A DNA stretch of 5,784 nt from Treponema sp. (GTDB taxonomy: Bacteria; Spirochaetota; Spirochaetia; Treponematales; Breznakiellaceae): NCBI GenBank assembly GCA_031255815.1, contig JAIRRU010000105.1, positions 1 through 5,784 on the forward strand, read 5' to 3'. The notes beneath the pieces were generated by a model. That model saw nothing but the letters and a program-made list of their open reading frames with translations, had not been told where the DNA came from and made no database searches. The position numbers and the translations under genes were made by a program. Positions 1 to 5,608 of the stretch are shown one piece after another. Each line of letters begins with the position of its first letter. Position 1 is the first letter of the stretch.

Positions 1-640
1 CGGAAGATCTGCCCCCCCGGATGGAGCGTATCCGGCCGGGGAAGTCCACGGAGGCCCGGATCGAGGCCCCGGATATCTCGTCGGCAACGGGCTTTCCGTA
101 TATCGAAGCCACCAGTTCCCGGTATTCGGCCTGGCTGAGCTCCTCGCCGGTAGCGATGGGGGCCATAAGGGCCGAAAGATAGTCCGTTACCTCCGGGGAA
201 ATGAGGGAGAGGATGTCCGGCCCCAGTTCCCGGTTCAGGCTGAGCCTGAGCCTGCCCCCCGCGGCGCTTTCCTCCAGGACGATAAAGCCGCTTTTATCCC
301 TGGCGGGGGCCAGAAAGTCCCGGATATTGGTGATTTTTACCGGGCCTTCCAGGGCTACCGGGCCGGTATTCCGCAGATTGGCCGATTCCACTCCCGGCGC
401 GGCGGACAGAGAACGGGAGATAGCCTCGCCGCTCAGAGCCGGAGCTCCCGCCGCATCCCCGCCTGCCATGGCGGCAAAACTGCGGATCAGGGAGGAGATC
501 CGGGGTTCAAGGCTGGTGGAAAGCGTAAAATCCCCCGCCCCGCCCCGCTTAAGCTCCCCGGAGATCCGGGCGGCGCAGGAGGAGAAGGCCGTAAGGGAAA
601 TAAGAAGGCACAAAAGAAAGGTTCTGTGGAGAATTCTCAT
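1..640 (-). CDS. Lipoprotein, 3'-truncated by the window edge
   Basis: The minus strand is open from an ATG at 640-638 to position 1: 213 full codons without a stop, so the C-terminus lies outside the window. The N-terminus (MRILHRTFLLCLLISL...) has two Arg, then a hydrophobic stretch (about residues 8-19), then TAFSSC with Cys22. This fits a type II signal peptide with the loose lipobox common in spirochaetes, so the mature protein should be a membrane-anchored, exported lipoprotein. An in-frame TAG just upstream fixes the start. No Shine-Dalgarno is visible; the upstream bases are AT-rich. The mature part is Ala/Gly/Ser/Leu-rich. The last visible stretch (about residues 195-213) has alternating beta-like character with V-D-F-P-G-R-I and R-G-G, loosely recalling LppM/DUF3153-type lipoproteins; I give that little weight. 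The specific function is unknown. It is divergent from the ligase gene. Confidence 0.82.
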   Translation of the reverse strand, partial: MRILHRTFLLCLLISLTAFSSCAARISGELKRGGAGDFTLSTSLEPRISSLIRSFAAMAGGDAAGAPALSGEAISRSLSAAPGVESANLRNTGPVALEGPVKITNIRDFLAPARDKSGFIVLEESAAGGRLRLSLNRELGPDILSLISPEVTDYLSALMAPIATGEELSQAEYRELVASIYGKPVADEISGASIRASVDFPGRIRSIRGGRSS

Positions 641-654
641 AATAGCATACTAAC

Positions 655-699
655 AAAAAAATCCCGCCCTTGTTACAGAGGGCCCGTCCGGCAGGGCCC
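655..699 (-). promoter_or_regulatory. Attenuator-like leader hairpins before the lipoprotein gene (candidate)
   Basis: Read on the minus strand, two stems share one segment. GGGCCC at 699-694 can pair with GGGCCC at 685-680, and the CCCT part of the latter can instead pair within GCCCT (683-679) and AGGGC (670-666). The second stem is followed by GGGA and then seven T. A terminator stem competing with an earlier stem is the topology of transcription attenuation. The stems are short (5-6 bp), four bases separate stem and T run, and no leader peptide or riboswitch core is recognised, so this is only a candidate. Confidence 0.3.
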
Positions 700-793
700 G
701 CCTATTTGTATTCGCCTGCTCCAGGCAAAAAACCTGCAACCCTACGGTGAATTCGGGGTCATAATCGATCTGAAGGGTGAATTTATACACACG

Positions 794-800
794 AAAGGGG
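794..800 (+). promoter_or_regulatory. Ribosome binding site of the acyl ligase gene
   Basis: The purine-rich AAAGGGG lies 7 bases before the ATG at 808. It is a good Shine-Dalgarno and supports this start over downstream ATG codons. Confidence 0.8.
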
Positions 801-807
801 TAAAGAC

Positions 808-2508
808 ATGAGCGCTGAAGAAAGAGCCTGGGAGTTTATAGAATCCAACCGGGGGAAATTTTTTACCGGCAAATGGCCCACCATACCGGAAATGTACCGG
901 ACAGTTGCCTCCCGCTACGGGGAACGGGCCTGTTTTACCATCTACGAACCGGATCGGATCAGCCTTAGCTACAACGAAGCCCTGAAACTTATTGAGGCGG
1001 AGGCCCGCTGGCTGCACAGCCAGGGTATCCGCCGGGGGGACATGGTGGCGGTTACGGGGAAAAATTCCCCCGAATGGACGGTGGCCTACCTGGCCATCCT
1101 CTTTGCCGGGGCCGCGGTGGTTCCCATTGACTACCAGATCAAAAACGATGAATCGGATCTGCTGCTCAAAGCCTCCCACGCCAAGCTCATCTTTGTGGAC
1201 GAGGAAAAATACGAACACTATCTGGGCATGTTTCCGGGCAAAACCGTCTCCCTGCGGAAGGGGGTCGGAACCTACCTCTACGATCTGGACGGCCCTCCGG
1301 CGGAAATAGAACAGGCGGGATCCCAGGATCTGGCGGCCATCCTCTTTACCTCCGGCACCATGGGGAAGCCCAAGGGGGTCATGCTGACCCACGAAAACCT
1401 GGTTTCCGACTGCTATCTGGCCCAGCAGATCCCCTTTAAGGTGCTTTACACCGACATATTCTACGCCCTCCTCCCCCTCCACCACGCCTATACCATGCTG
1501 GCGGTGTTTATCGAGACCATCGGCTCCGGCGCGGAGGTGGTATTCGGCAAGAAAATGGTTACCCCGATAATCCTTAAAGAGCTGAAACAGGGGAAAATCA
1601 CCATGCTGCTGGGGGTTCCCCTGCTTTTCAACAAGCTTTTGGCGGGTATTCTGAAGGGGATACGGGCAAAAGGCCCCCTGGTGTACGGGGCCATCAGCCT
1701 CCTGATGGGAATTTCCGGTTTCATCAAGAAGATCTTCGGGGTGAATCCGGGGAAAAAGCTGTTCCACGCGGTACTGGAACAGGCTTCACTCAGCACCCTG
1801 CGGGTCTGTATCTGCGGGGGCGGCCCCCTGGCGCCCAGCGTGTTCAGAAAGTACAACCATCTGGGGATAGACTTTGTGCAGGGCTACGGCCTTACGGAAA
1901 CCAGCCCGATCATCGCCCTTAACCCGGTGGAACACTACAAGGAAACCAGTGTGGGGAAGGTGCTTCCCCAGGTGGACATGAAGATCCTCAACCCGGACGA
2001 ACGGGGCGTGGGGGAAGTGATCGTCAAAGGCCCGGTGGTAATGAAGGGCTACTTCGAAATGCCCGAGGAAACCGCCGCTTCCTTTACCGCCGACGCTTAC
2101 CTCAAAACCGGGGATCTGGGGTACCTGGACGATGAAAACTACCTTTACCTTACCGGACGGGCCAAGAACACCATCGTTACCGAGGGGGGCAAAAACGTCT
2201 ATCCGGAGGAGATAGAAAACGAGTTCCAGCTATACGATGAGATCGATCAGATCCTGGTGCGGGGCTTTGTGCGGGACAAGAAGATGAAGGTTGAGGGGAT
2301 AGAGGCCCTGATCTACCCGAACGGGGAGGCCTTTAAGGATCCTGCCGGAGCGGCCCTCCCCGCGGAGGCGGTCAAGTCCCGCCTGCAGGCCGTCATCAGC
2401 GAGGTGAACCAGCGGCTCCTCTCCTACCAGAAGATAGAGCGCCTCAGCGTGCTGGATCAGCCTATGGAGATGACCACCACCAAGAAGATCAAGCGGGATA
2501 CGGTTTAA
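808..2508 (+). CDS. Long-chain fatty acyl-CoA (or acyl-ACP) ligase, AMP-forming
   Basis: A 566-residue member of the adenylate-forming (AMP-binding) family, nearest in style to long-chain fatty acid-CoA ligases. It should activate a fatty acid with ATP to acyl-AMP and transfer the acyl group to CoA or possibly ACP, feeding phospholipid synthesis. Visible motifs in order: P-loop TSGTMGKPKG (181-190); LPLHHAY (222-228); GVP (269-271); GGGPLAP (337-343); GYGLTETSP (359-367), with adenine-binding and Mg-binding residues; TGD with Asp436, the ATP ribose ligand; hinge region GRAK (450-453); GGKNVYPEEIE (460-470); and a C-terminal KKIKR with Lys560 in the place of the catalytic lysine. Residues about 275-325 are an amphipathic insert typical of the long-chain group; no clear membrane span is seen. 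The start is set by a good Shine-Dalgarno. The protein ends only three residues after KKIKR, and a neighbouring frame stays open past the stop. Exact substrate and CoA/ACP choice cannot be read from sequence. Confidence 0.93.
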   Translation: MSAEERAWEFIESNRGKFFTGKWPTIPEMYRTVASRYGERACFTIYEPDRISLSYNEALKLIEAEARWLHSQGIRRGDMVAVTGKNSPEWTVAYLAILFAGAAVVPIDYQIKNDESDLLLKASHAKLIFVDEEKYEHYLGMFPGKTVSLRKGVGTYLYDLDGPPAEIEQAGSQDLAAILFTSGTMGKPKGVMLTHENLVSDCYLAQQIPFKVLYTDIFYALLPLHHAYTMLAVFIETIGSGAEVVFGKKMVTPIILKELKQGKITMLLGVPLLFNKLLAGILKGIRAKGPLVYGAISLLMGISGFIKKIFGVNPGKKLFHAVLEQASLSTLRVCICGGGPLAPSVFRKYNHLGIDFVQGYGLTETSPIIALNPVEHYKETSVGKVLPQVDMKILNPDERGVGEVIVKGPVVMKGYFEMPEETAASFTADAYLKTGDLGYLDDENYLYLTGRAKNTIVTEGGKNVYPEEIENEFQLYDEIDQILVRGFVRDKKMKVEGIEALIYPNGEAFKDPAGAALPAEAVKSRLQAVISEVNQRLLSYQKIERLSVLDQPMEMTTTKKIKRDTV

Positions 2509-2673
2509 CCGGGATCAACGCGCCGAAATCAACAGCCTCGCCCTGAAGCTCCCCCGCAAACTGGCGAGCGGGCTCCTGGGTATCAAACCCTTCGCTACGA
2601 AGGGGAAATCTCTGTTTATCCCGGGTTCGGCTCCGGCCGGCTGCGGGGGCCGTCCGCAAGCGCCCGGGACGGG
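2509..2673. other. Convergent gap between ligase and PASTA genes
   Basis: These 165 bases separate the 3' ends of two converging genes. I see no independent gene. The plus frame that reads through 2507-2680 is open and ends at TGA 2681-2683, but has no start codon of its own. A minus ORF across the same stretch has a GTG start overlapping the PASTA stop, but low-complexity Arg/Pro/Ala-rich content. One small hairpin (2588-2604) and GC-rich short inverted repeats such as TGCGG/CCGCA (2642-2658) are present. No strong T-tailed terminator is seen. Confidence 0.5.
2588..2604. terminator. Hairpin between convergent genes, weak bidirectional terminator candidate
   Basis: CCCTTCG (2588-2594) and CGAAGGG (2598-2604) form a perfect 7-bp stem with a 3-base loop. 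It lies about 80 bases after the ligase stop and about 70 bases after the PASTA gene stop, a fitting place for a shared terminator. Neither side has a real T run (TTT on the minus strand; a T-poor tail on the plus strand), so termination would be weak. Confidence 0.35.
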
Positions 2674-3735
2674 TCACAACTGATCCAGCGCGGGGGCGTC
2701 CAGGGGGGCGGCGATGGTCTCCCGGTGCATTTCCCGGTTGAGCATAAAGAGGCTCAGCTCGGTTCCTGCGGGAAGCCGGTAGGGGACAGTAAATTCGCCG
2801 CCCTGGTAGTTTACGGCAACAAGCTGCCTCCGCTCCCCGCTGGGAAGCAGGGCTTCCAGCCTGACCGAGAGCGGGTAAGGGTTCACCGGGATCTGGTAAC
2901 GGAAAATGGCGAAGATCTCCCCCGCCTCCAGTTTCTCCGGGGGGCTGACCGCCAGACGCACCCGCGTGCCGGCGGGGGCCTGGGTATCCCCCTCGGGTTC
3001 CTGGCTGAGCACGGTTTCGCCTCTTCCGCCCTCGTCCGGGTCTTGCAGGGAGAAGAAGAAATCGATCCCGCTTTGACTTATCTGGGCCAGGGCCTGTTCG
3101 ATGGAAAGCCCGGTAAGGCTGGGTATGCTGCGGAAAGTTTCCCTTGGCCCCCGGCTTACCACGAATTCAAGCGCCGTCGGCCCGGATATCCCCGTTCCCG
3201 GCTCGGGGCTCTGCTGGAGGATGAGCCCGGCGGGTTCGGAAGAATACTCGTACATAAAGGGTTCCCGCAGGGTAAAGAGGGGCTGCGCCGCCGCCCCCAC
3301 GGAATTGGCCTCGGCCACGAGGGTTCGCAGTTCCATCCGCACCTCGTCGATGTCGCGGCCCAGGTAATTTTCCACCGTGTTGATCAACACCCCCCGGCTT
3401 ACCACCAGGCGGATCCGGCGGCCCGCCTTGACAATGGCGCCCGCCCGGGGTTCCTGTTCCAGGATAAGCCCCTTATCCAGGGATGACTGGGAGTAGCGGA
3501 GCTGGATCCGGGGGTATAGTTCCTTGGTCTGCAATTCCAGCAGGGCTTCGGTAAGCTCCTTGTTCCGGACATCGGGAACCATGGTCTGCTCCGCGCCGCG
3601 GACGGCGATGAAAAAAACCGATGCCGCGATAAGGCCGACAAAGACTATAAGGCCGCAGGCCATGGAAACGAAGAGCTTGAGATGGTTGGCTATGTAGCCC
3701 TCTATTAGATCCGTATTCAGCTTGATAAAGCCCAT
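2674..3735 (-). CDS. Membrane-anchored protein with three PASTA domains, no kinase
   Basis: This 353-residue protein has a short cytosolic N-terminus (1-20), one transmembrane helix (about 21-45, L-F-V-S-M-A-C-G-L-I-V...), then three PASTA-type repeats outside the cytoplasm: about 51-115 (MVPDVRNKELTEALLEL... EPRAGAIVKAGRRI), 116-196 (longer and more divergent) and 200-266 (IPSLTGLSIEQALAQI). Each closes with a beta strand plus S-R-G or S-P-P. PASTA domains bind peptidoglycan fragments or beta-lactams in PrkC/PknB kinases and PBP2x; here no kinase or transpeptidase domain is present. Residues 268-353 form an extra beta-rich domain that I cannot assign. An AAGGA Shine-Dalgarno overlaps the fmt TAA stop and lies close to the ATG. 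The 6-base gap to fmt implies cotranscription with def-fmt. A role in envelope or peptidoglycan sensing is inferred; partners are unknown. Confidence 0.85.
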   Translation of the reverse strand: MGFIKLNTDLIEGYIANHLKLFVSMACGLIVFVGLIAASVFFIAVRGAEQTMVPDVRNKELTEALLELQTKELYPRIQLRYSQSSLDKGLILEQEPRAGAIVKAGRRIRLVVSRGVLINTVENYLGRDIDEVRMELRTLVAEANSVGAAAQPLFTLREPFMYEYSSEPAGLILQQSPEPGTGISGPTALEFVVSRGPRETFRSIPSLTGLSIEQALAQISQSGIDFFFSLQDPDEGGRGETVLSQEPEGDTQAPAGTRVRLAVSPPEKLEAGEIFAIFRYQIPVNPYPLSVRLEALLPSGERRQLVAVNYQGGEFTVPYRLPAGTELSLFMLNREMHRETIAAPLDAPALDQL

Positions 3736-3741
3736 GCTTCC

Positions 3742-4761
3742 TTAACCGTTGCCCTCTGAGGCGGCGCCGCAAAGTCCTAAACGCGCGCCGGTAAAGTCCC
3801 GCGCCCCGTTGAGAAAGGCCCGCCATTCCAGGGCCTTTCTTGCCTGGTACTGGAGTGCCTTAAGAACCAGGACTCCGTTTCCCGTTTGTACCAGTATCCC
3901 CCGCCCTTTGTCTACGCCCAGGACAAGGCCCGGGGGGGAACCGGGAAGGGAAGGCCCCGCCCGGGGTTCCGCCTCAAGGATATAGAGCCGCTCCTCTCCG
4001 TGGTAAGTCCAGGAGAGGGGCCAGGGATTGTAGGCCCGGATTTTGGCGTCTATCCCCGCGGCATCGGCGCTCCAGTCGATGAGGCCGTCTTCCTTGGCGA
4101 TCAGGGAGCAGTAGCTTGCCTCCCGGCGGTCTTGGGGCCTGGCTTCCAGGTTTCCCGCCTCCATGCGCCGGAGCAGGGCGGGAAGGAGTTCCGCTGCCTT
4201 GCGGGCCATAAGGGCGCTGAGGGAAGCGGCGGTTTCCCTGCCGCCAAGGGGTATCCGCTCCTGCGCCAGAATATCCCCGCTGTCCAGCTCCGGGGCAAGG
4301 CGCTGGATCGTTATCCCCGTTTCCCGGTCGCCCGAGAGGATCGCCTGGGGGATAGGAGCGGGCCCCCGGTGTCTGGGGAGAAGGCTCGGATGGATATTGA
4401 TCCCCCCCAGGGGGAAAAGGGCGAGAAAGCGGGGGCCGAAGATCCTGCCGTAGGCGAAACTTACCAGCAGATCGGGCTTCAGCGCCGCGGCAAGTTCCCG
4501 GGCCCCGCCTTTAAGGCTTTCCGGCTTGATCACCGGAAGGGGGGGAAGCCCCCTGTCGGTAAAGCGCCGGGAAAGGGCCTCCGCCGCGGCCCCCGTGTCG
4601 GTGGGTTCGGGGCGGCCGCGCCGGCCCCTGGGGCTGTCCGGATTGGTAAGCAGCCCGACAAGGGTGATACCCGCCTCCTCCGCCGGTTCCAGCATCAGGT
4701 TTCCCAGCGCCTCAAGGGCGGGGACGGCAATGGCGGGACTCCCCGCGTAAAGCACCCTCAC
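3742..4761 (-). CDS. fmt: Methionyl-tRNA formyltransferase
   Basis: Fmt transfers a formyl group from 10-formyltetrahydrofolate to initiator Met-tRNA in the cytosol. The 339 residues are somewhat longer than the usual 310-320. The start MRVLYAGSP matches the family's first strand and Gly-rich turn. The catalytic block is INIHPSLLPRHRGPAPI (121-137) followed by ELDSGDIL (158-165); Asn122, His124 and Asp160 correspond to the Asn/His/Asp triad of formyltransferases. The flexible loop region is NPDSPRGRRGRP (40-51). The C-terminal tRNA-binding domain starts near DGLIDW and includes R-A-Y-N-P-W-P. The start codon is GTG, overlapping the def stop as GTGA, so translation is probably coupled; no strong Shine-Dalgarno is seen. 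A second GTG two codons later is less likely because it would remove the conserved first strand residues. Extra length lies mostly in the N-terminal half and in a Gly/Pro-rich segment of the C-terminal domain. Confidence 0.95.
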   Translation of the reverse strand: MRVLYAGSPAIAVPALEALGNLMLEPAEEAGITLVGLLTNPDSPRGRRGRPEPTDTGAAAEALSRRFTDRGLPPLPVIKPESLKGGARELAAALKPDLLVSFAYGRIFGPRFLALFPLGGINIHPSLLPRHRGPAPIPQAILSGDRETGITIQRLAPELDSGDILAQERIPLGGRETAASLSALMARKAAELLPALLRRMEAGNLEARPQDRREASYCSLIAKEDGLIDWSADAAGIDAKIRAYNPWPLSWTYHGEERLYILEAEPRAGPSLPGSPPGLVLGVDKGRGILVQTGNGVLVLKALQYQARKALEWRAFLNGARDFTGARLGLCGAASEGNG

Positions 4762-5264
4762 CCGGCTTCGGGGGCTTTCTCCCCCGCCGCTATTTTATCG
4801 AATTTCGCCAGAACCCGCTCCCGCCTCCGGGGGGGAAGCCGCTCGATAAACCGAACCCCCTCCAGGTGTTCGTACTCGTGGAGGATCACCCTGGCAAGGA
4901 TGCCCTCGGTTTCCAGAGTGAAGGGCCGGCCCTTCACATTCCAGGCCTGAATCTTGATCGCCCGGGGGCGAACCACATCGGCCCAGACGCCGGGGATGGA
5001 CAGGCAGCCTTCCTCGTATTTTACGGTTTCCTGGGAGGTGGCGGTTATCGAGGGATTGATAAACACTCTGGGCTCATCCCCCTCTACGTGGATCACGAAG
5101 ATCCGCTTTAAAAGACCAACCTGGGGCCCCGCCAGCCCCACCCCTTTCTGTTTGTGAAGGGTATCGATCATCTCCGCCGCGATTTTCTCAATTTCCCCGT
5201 CTATATCCTCAACCGCCTCCGCCTTCCGGCGGAGCAGATCATCCCCCAAAATAATCACCTTCAT
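4758..5264 (-). CDS. def: Peptide deformylase
   Basis: Def removes the N-formyl group from nascent proteins at the ribosome using a bound metal (Fe or Zn). The 168-residue length is normal. All three family motifs are present: GVGLAGPQVG (41-50), EEGCLSIPG (84-92) and HEYEHLEG (129-136). Cys87, His129 and His133 are the metal ligands and Glu130 the catalytic base; Gln48 completes the active site. Two small departures from the commonest forms are Gly46 where most members have Ala, and Glu132 where Asp is usual in HExDH. The start MKVIILGDDLLRRKA fits the usual N-terminus. There is no Shine-Dalgarno before this ATG; a promoter-like pair lies immediately upstream, so the mRNA may be almost leaderless. 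It is the first gene of the def-fmt-PASTA operon and its stop overlaps the fmt start. Confidence 0.96.
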   Translation of the reverse strand: MKVIILGDDLLRRKAEAVEDIDGEIEKIAAEMIDTLHKQKGVGLAGPQVGLLKRIFVIHVEGDEPRVFINPSITATSQETVKYEEGCLSIPGVWADVVRPRAIKIQAWNVKGRPFTLETEGILARVILHEYEHLEGVRFIERLPPRRRERVLAKFDKIAAGEKAPEAG

Positions 5265-5270
5265 AAGTCT

Positions 5271-5299
5271 AAGATACCAGATAAGGAACCCCGAAACAA
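5271..5299 (-). promoter_or_regulatory. Candidate sigma-70-like promoter of the def operon
   Basis: On the minus strand TTGTTT (5299-5294) and TATCTT (5276-5271) are separated by exactly 17 bases. They match 3 of 6 and 4 of 6 consensus bases. Initiation about 7 bases past the -10 would fall at or next to the A of the def ATG (5264). Confidence 0.4.
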
Positions 5300-5309
5300 T
5301 CGGCAGGGC

Positions 5310-5326
5310 AAAAGCCTCGGCAGGCT
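5310..5326 (-). terminator. Small T-tailed hairpin upstream of the def promoter
   Basis: On the minus strand AGCCT (5326-5322) and AGGCT (5317-5313) form a 5-bp stem with a 4-base loop, running into TTTT (5313-5310). It could insulate the def promoter from transcription arriving from the right. The stem and T run are short, so support is weak. Confidence 0.3.
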
Positions 5327-5350
5327 GATAACACTAAAATGTCCGATAAA

Positions 5351-5376
5351 CCCGCCGGCTTTACCGGGCTGCCGGG
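5351..5376. repeat. GC-rich imperfect hairpin
   Basis: CCCG (5351-5354) can pair with CGGG (5373-5376), and inside it CCGG (5355-5358) with CCGG (5364-5367), leaving an asymmetric bulge. On the minus strand it is followed by TTTAT. It may be a weak terminator or part of the repeat island. Confidence 0.3.
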
Positions 5377-5385
5377 AAATTTTGC

Positions 5386-5430
5386 CACGAACCTCACGAA
5401 CCTCACGAACCACACTAACCGCGCTAATCC
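5386..5430 (+). repeat. Five tandem 9-bp units, consensus CACGAACCN
   Basis: The units are CACGAACCT (5386-5394), CACGAACCT (5395-5403), CACGAACCA (5404-5412), CACTAACCG (5413-5421) and CGCTAATCC (5422-5430). The first three are nearly identical and the array decays to the right. It lies in the noncoding region upstream of def. Confidence 0.85.
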
Positions 5431-5437
5431 GGGTTAA

Positions 5438-5480
5438 AAACCCCTCGGACTCAAGGCAATTTGGATGAAAATTGGGGTTT
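5438..5480. repeat. Inner inverted repeat between the 9-bp arrays
   Basis: AAACCCC (5438-5444) and GGGGTTT (5474-5480) are perfect reverse complements, 29 bases apart. They sit between the two oppositely oriented 9-bp arrays and nest inside them. A smaller perfect hairpin, GGGTT/AACCC, occupies 5431-5443. Confidence 0.6.
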
Positions 5481-5489
5481 CCGGCCTAA

Positions 5490-5516
5490 AAGTTCGTGCG
5501 GTTACTGTGGTTCGCG
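5490..5516 (-). repeat. Three 9-bp units in opposite orientation
   Basis: Read on the minus strand the units are CGCGAACCA (5516-5508), CAGTAACCG (5507-5499) and CACGAACTT (5498-5490). They are variants of the same 9-bp unit found at 5386-5430, making an imperfect long inverted repeat that spans 5386-5516. Confidence 0.75.
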
Positions 5517-5545
5517 GCTATCCCTTTATCCGTACTTTTGCCTAA

Positions 5546-5565
5546 ACAAGGTGGTAGTACCTTGT
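5546..5565. repeat. 7-bp perfect inverted repeat with 6-base spacer
   Basis: ACAAGGT (5546-5552) and ACCTTGT (5559-5565) flank GGTAGT. No T run follows, so a terminator is unlikely. It could be an operator, a recombination or repeat-element end, or a small RNA hairpin. No gene start is close: def starts about 280 bases away. Confidence 0.6.
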
Positions 5566-5608
5566 AAACTCTAATTTGCAGGATATGGAATAATGAAGAA
5601 TTTGTAAC

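Larger units (their letters stand above)
641..807. other. Divergent intergenic region between lipoprotein and ligase genes
   Basis: These 167 bases must hold the start signals for both divergent genes. On the plus strand a CATAAT at 760-765 resembles a -10 hexamer, but no good -35 lies 16-18 bases upstream, so I do not call a promoter. On the minus strand there are several small stems: GCCTG/CAGGC at 714-726, GGGCCC/GGGCCC at 680-699, and GCCCT/AGGGC at 666-683. They are followed by a run of seven T (655-661), directly ahead of the lipoprotein gene. No convincing promoter for the lipoprotein gene is seen. Confidence 0.55.

Noticed and set aside
201..653. 150-codon ORF on the plus strand at the left end
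   Set aside because: Antisense to the lipoprotein gene, whose signal peptide and lipobox are much stronger evidence.
760..788. -10-like hexamers CATAAT (760-765) and TTATAC (783-788) before the ligase gene
   Set aside because: Neither has an acceptable -35 at 16-18 bases, so a promoter could not be placed.
742..1767. 341-codon ORF on the minus strand within the ligase region
   Set aside because: It lies antisense to a ligase with all family motifs, has no recognisable domain and is rich in Gly/His/Gln/Phe as expected for a shadow frame.
2489..2677. 62-codon minus ORF whose GTG overlaps the PASTA stop
   Set aside because: The overlap could mean translational coupling, but the content is low-complexity Arg/Pro/Ala-rich, it runs into the ligase coding end, and no family is recognisable.
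2725..3486. 253-codon ORF on the plus strand within the PASTA gene
   Set aside because: Shadow of the PASTA gene; no family features and no ribosome binding site of note.
3886..4950. 354-codon ORF on the plus strand across fmt and def
   Set aside because: Antisense to two unmistakable housekeeping genes, very Gly/Pro/Arg-rich, with no domain.
5154..5468. 104-codon plus ORF
   Set aside because: Its first third is antisense to def, and the rest translates the 9-bp array into an S-R-T tripeptide pattern.
5386..5516. Could the short repeats be a CRISPR array?
   Set aside because: The units are 9 bp and contiguous, with no unique spacers and no cas genes nearby.
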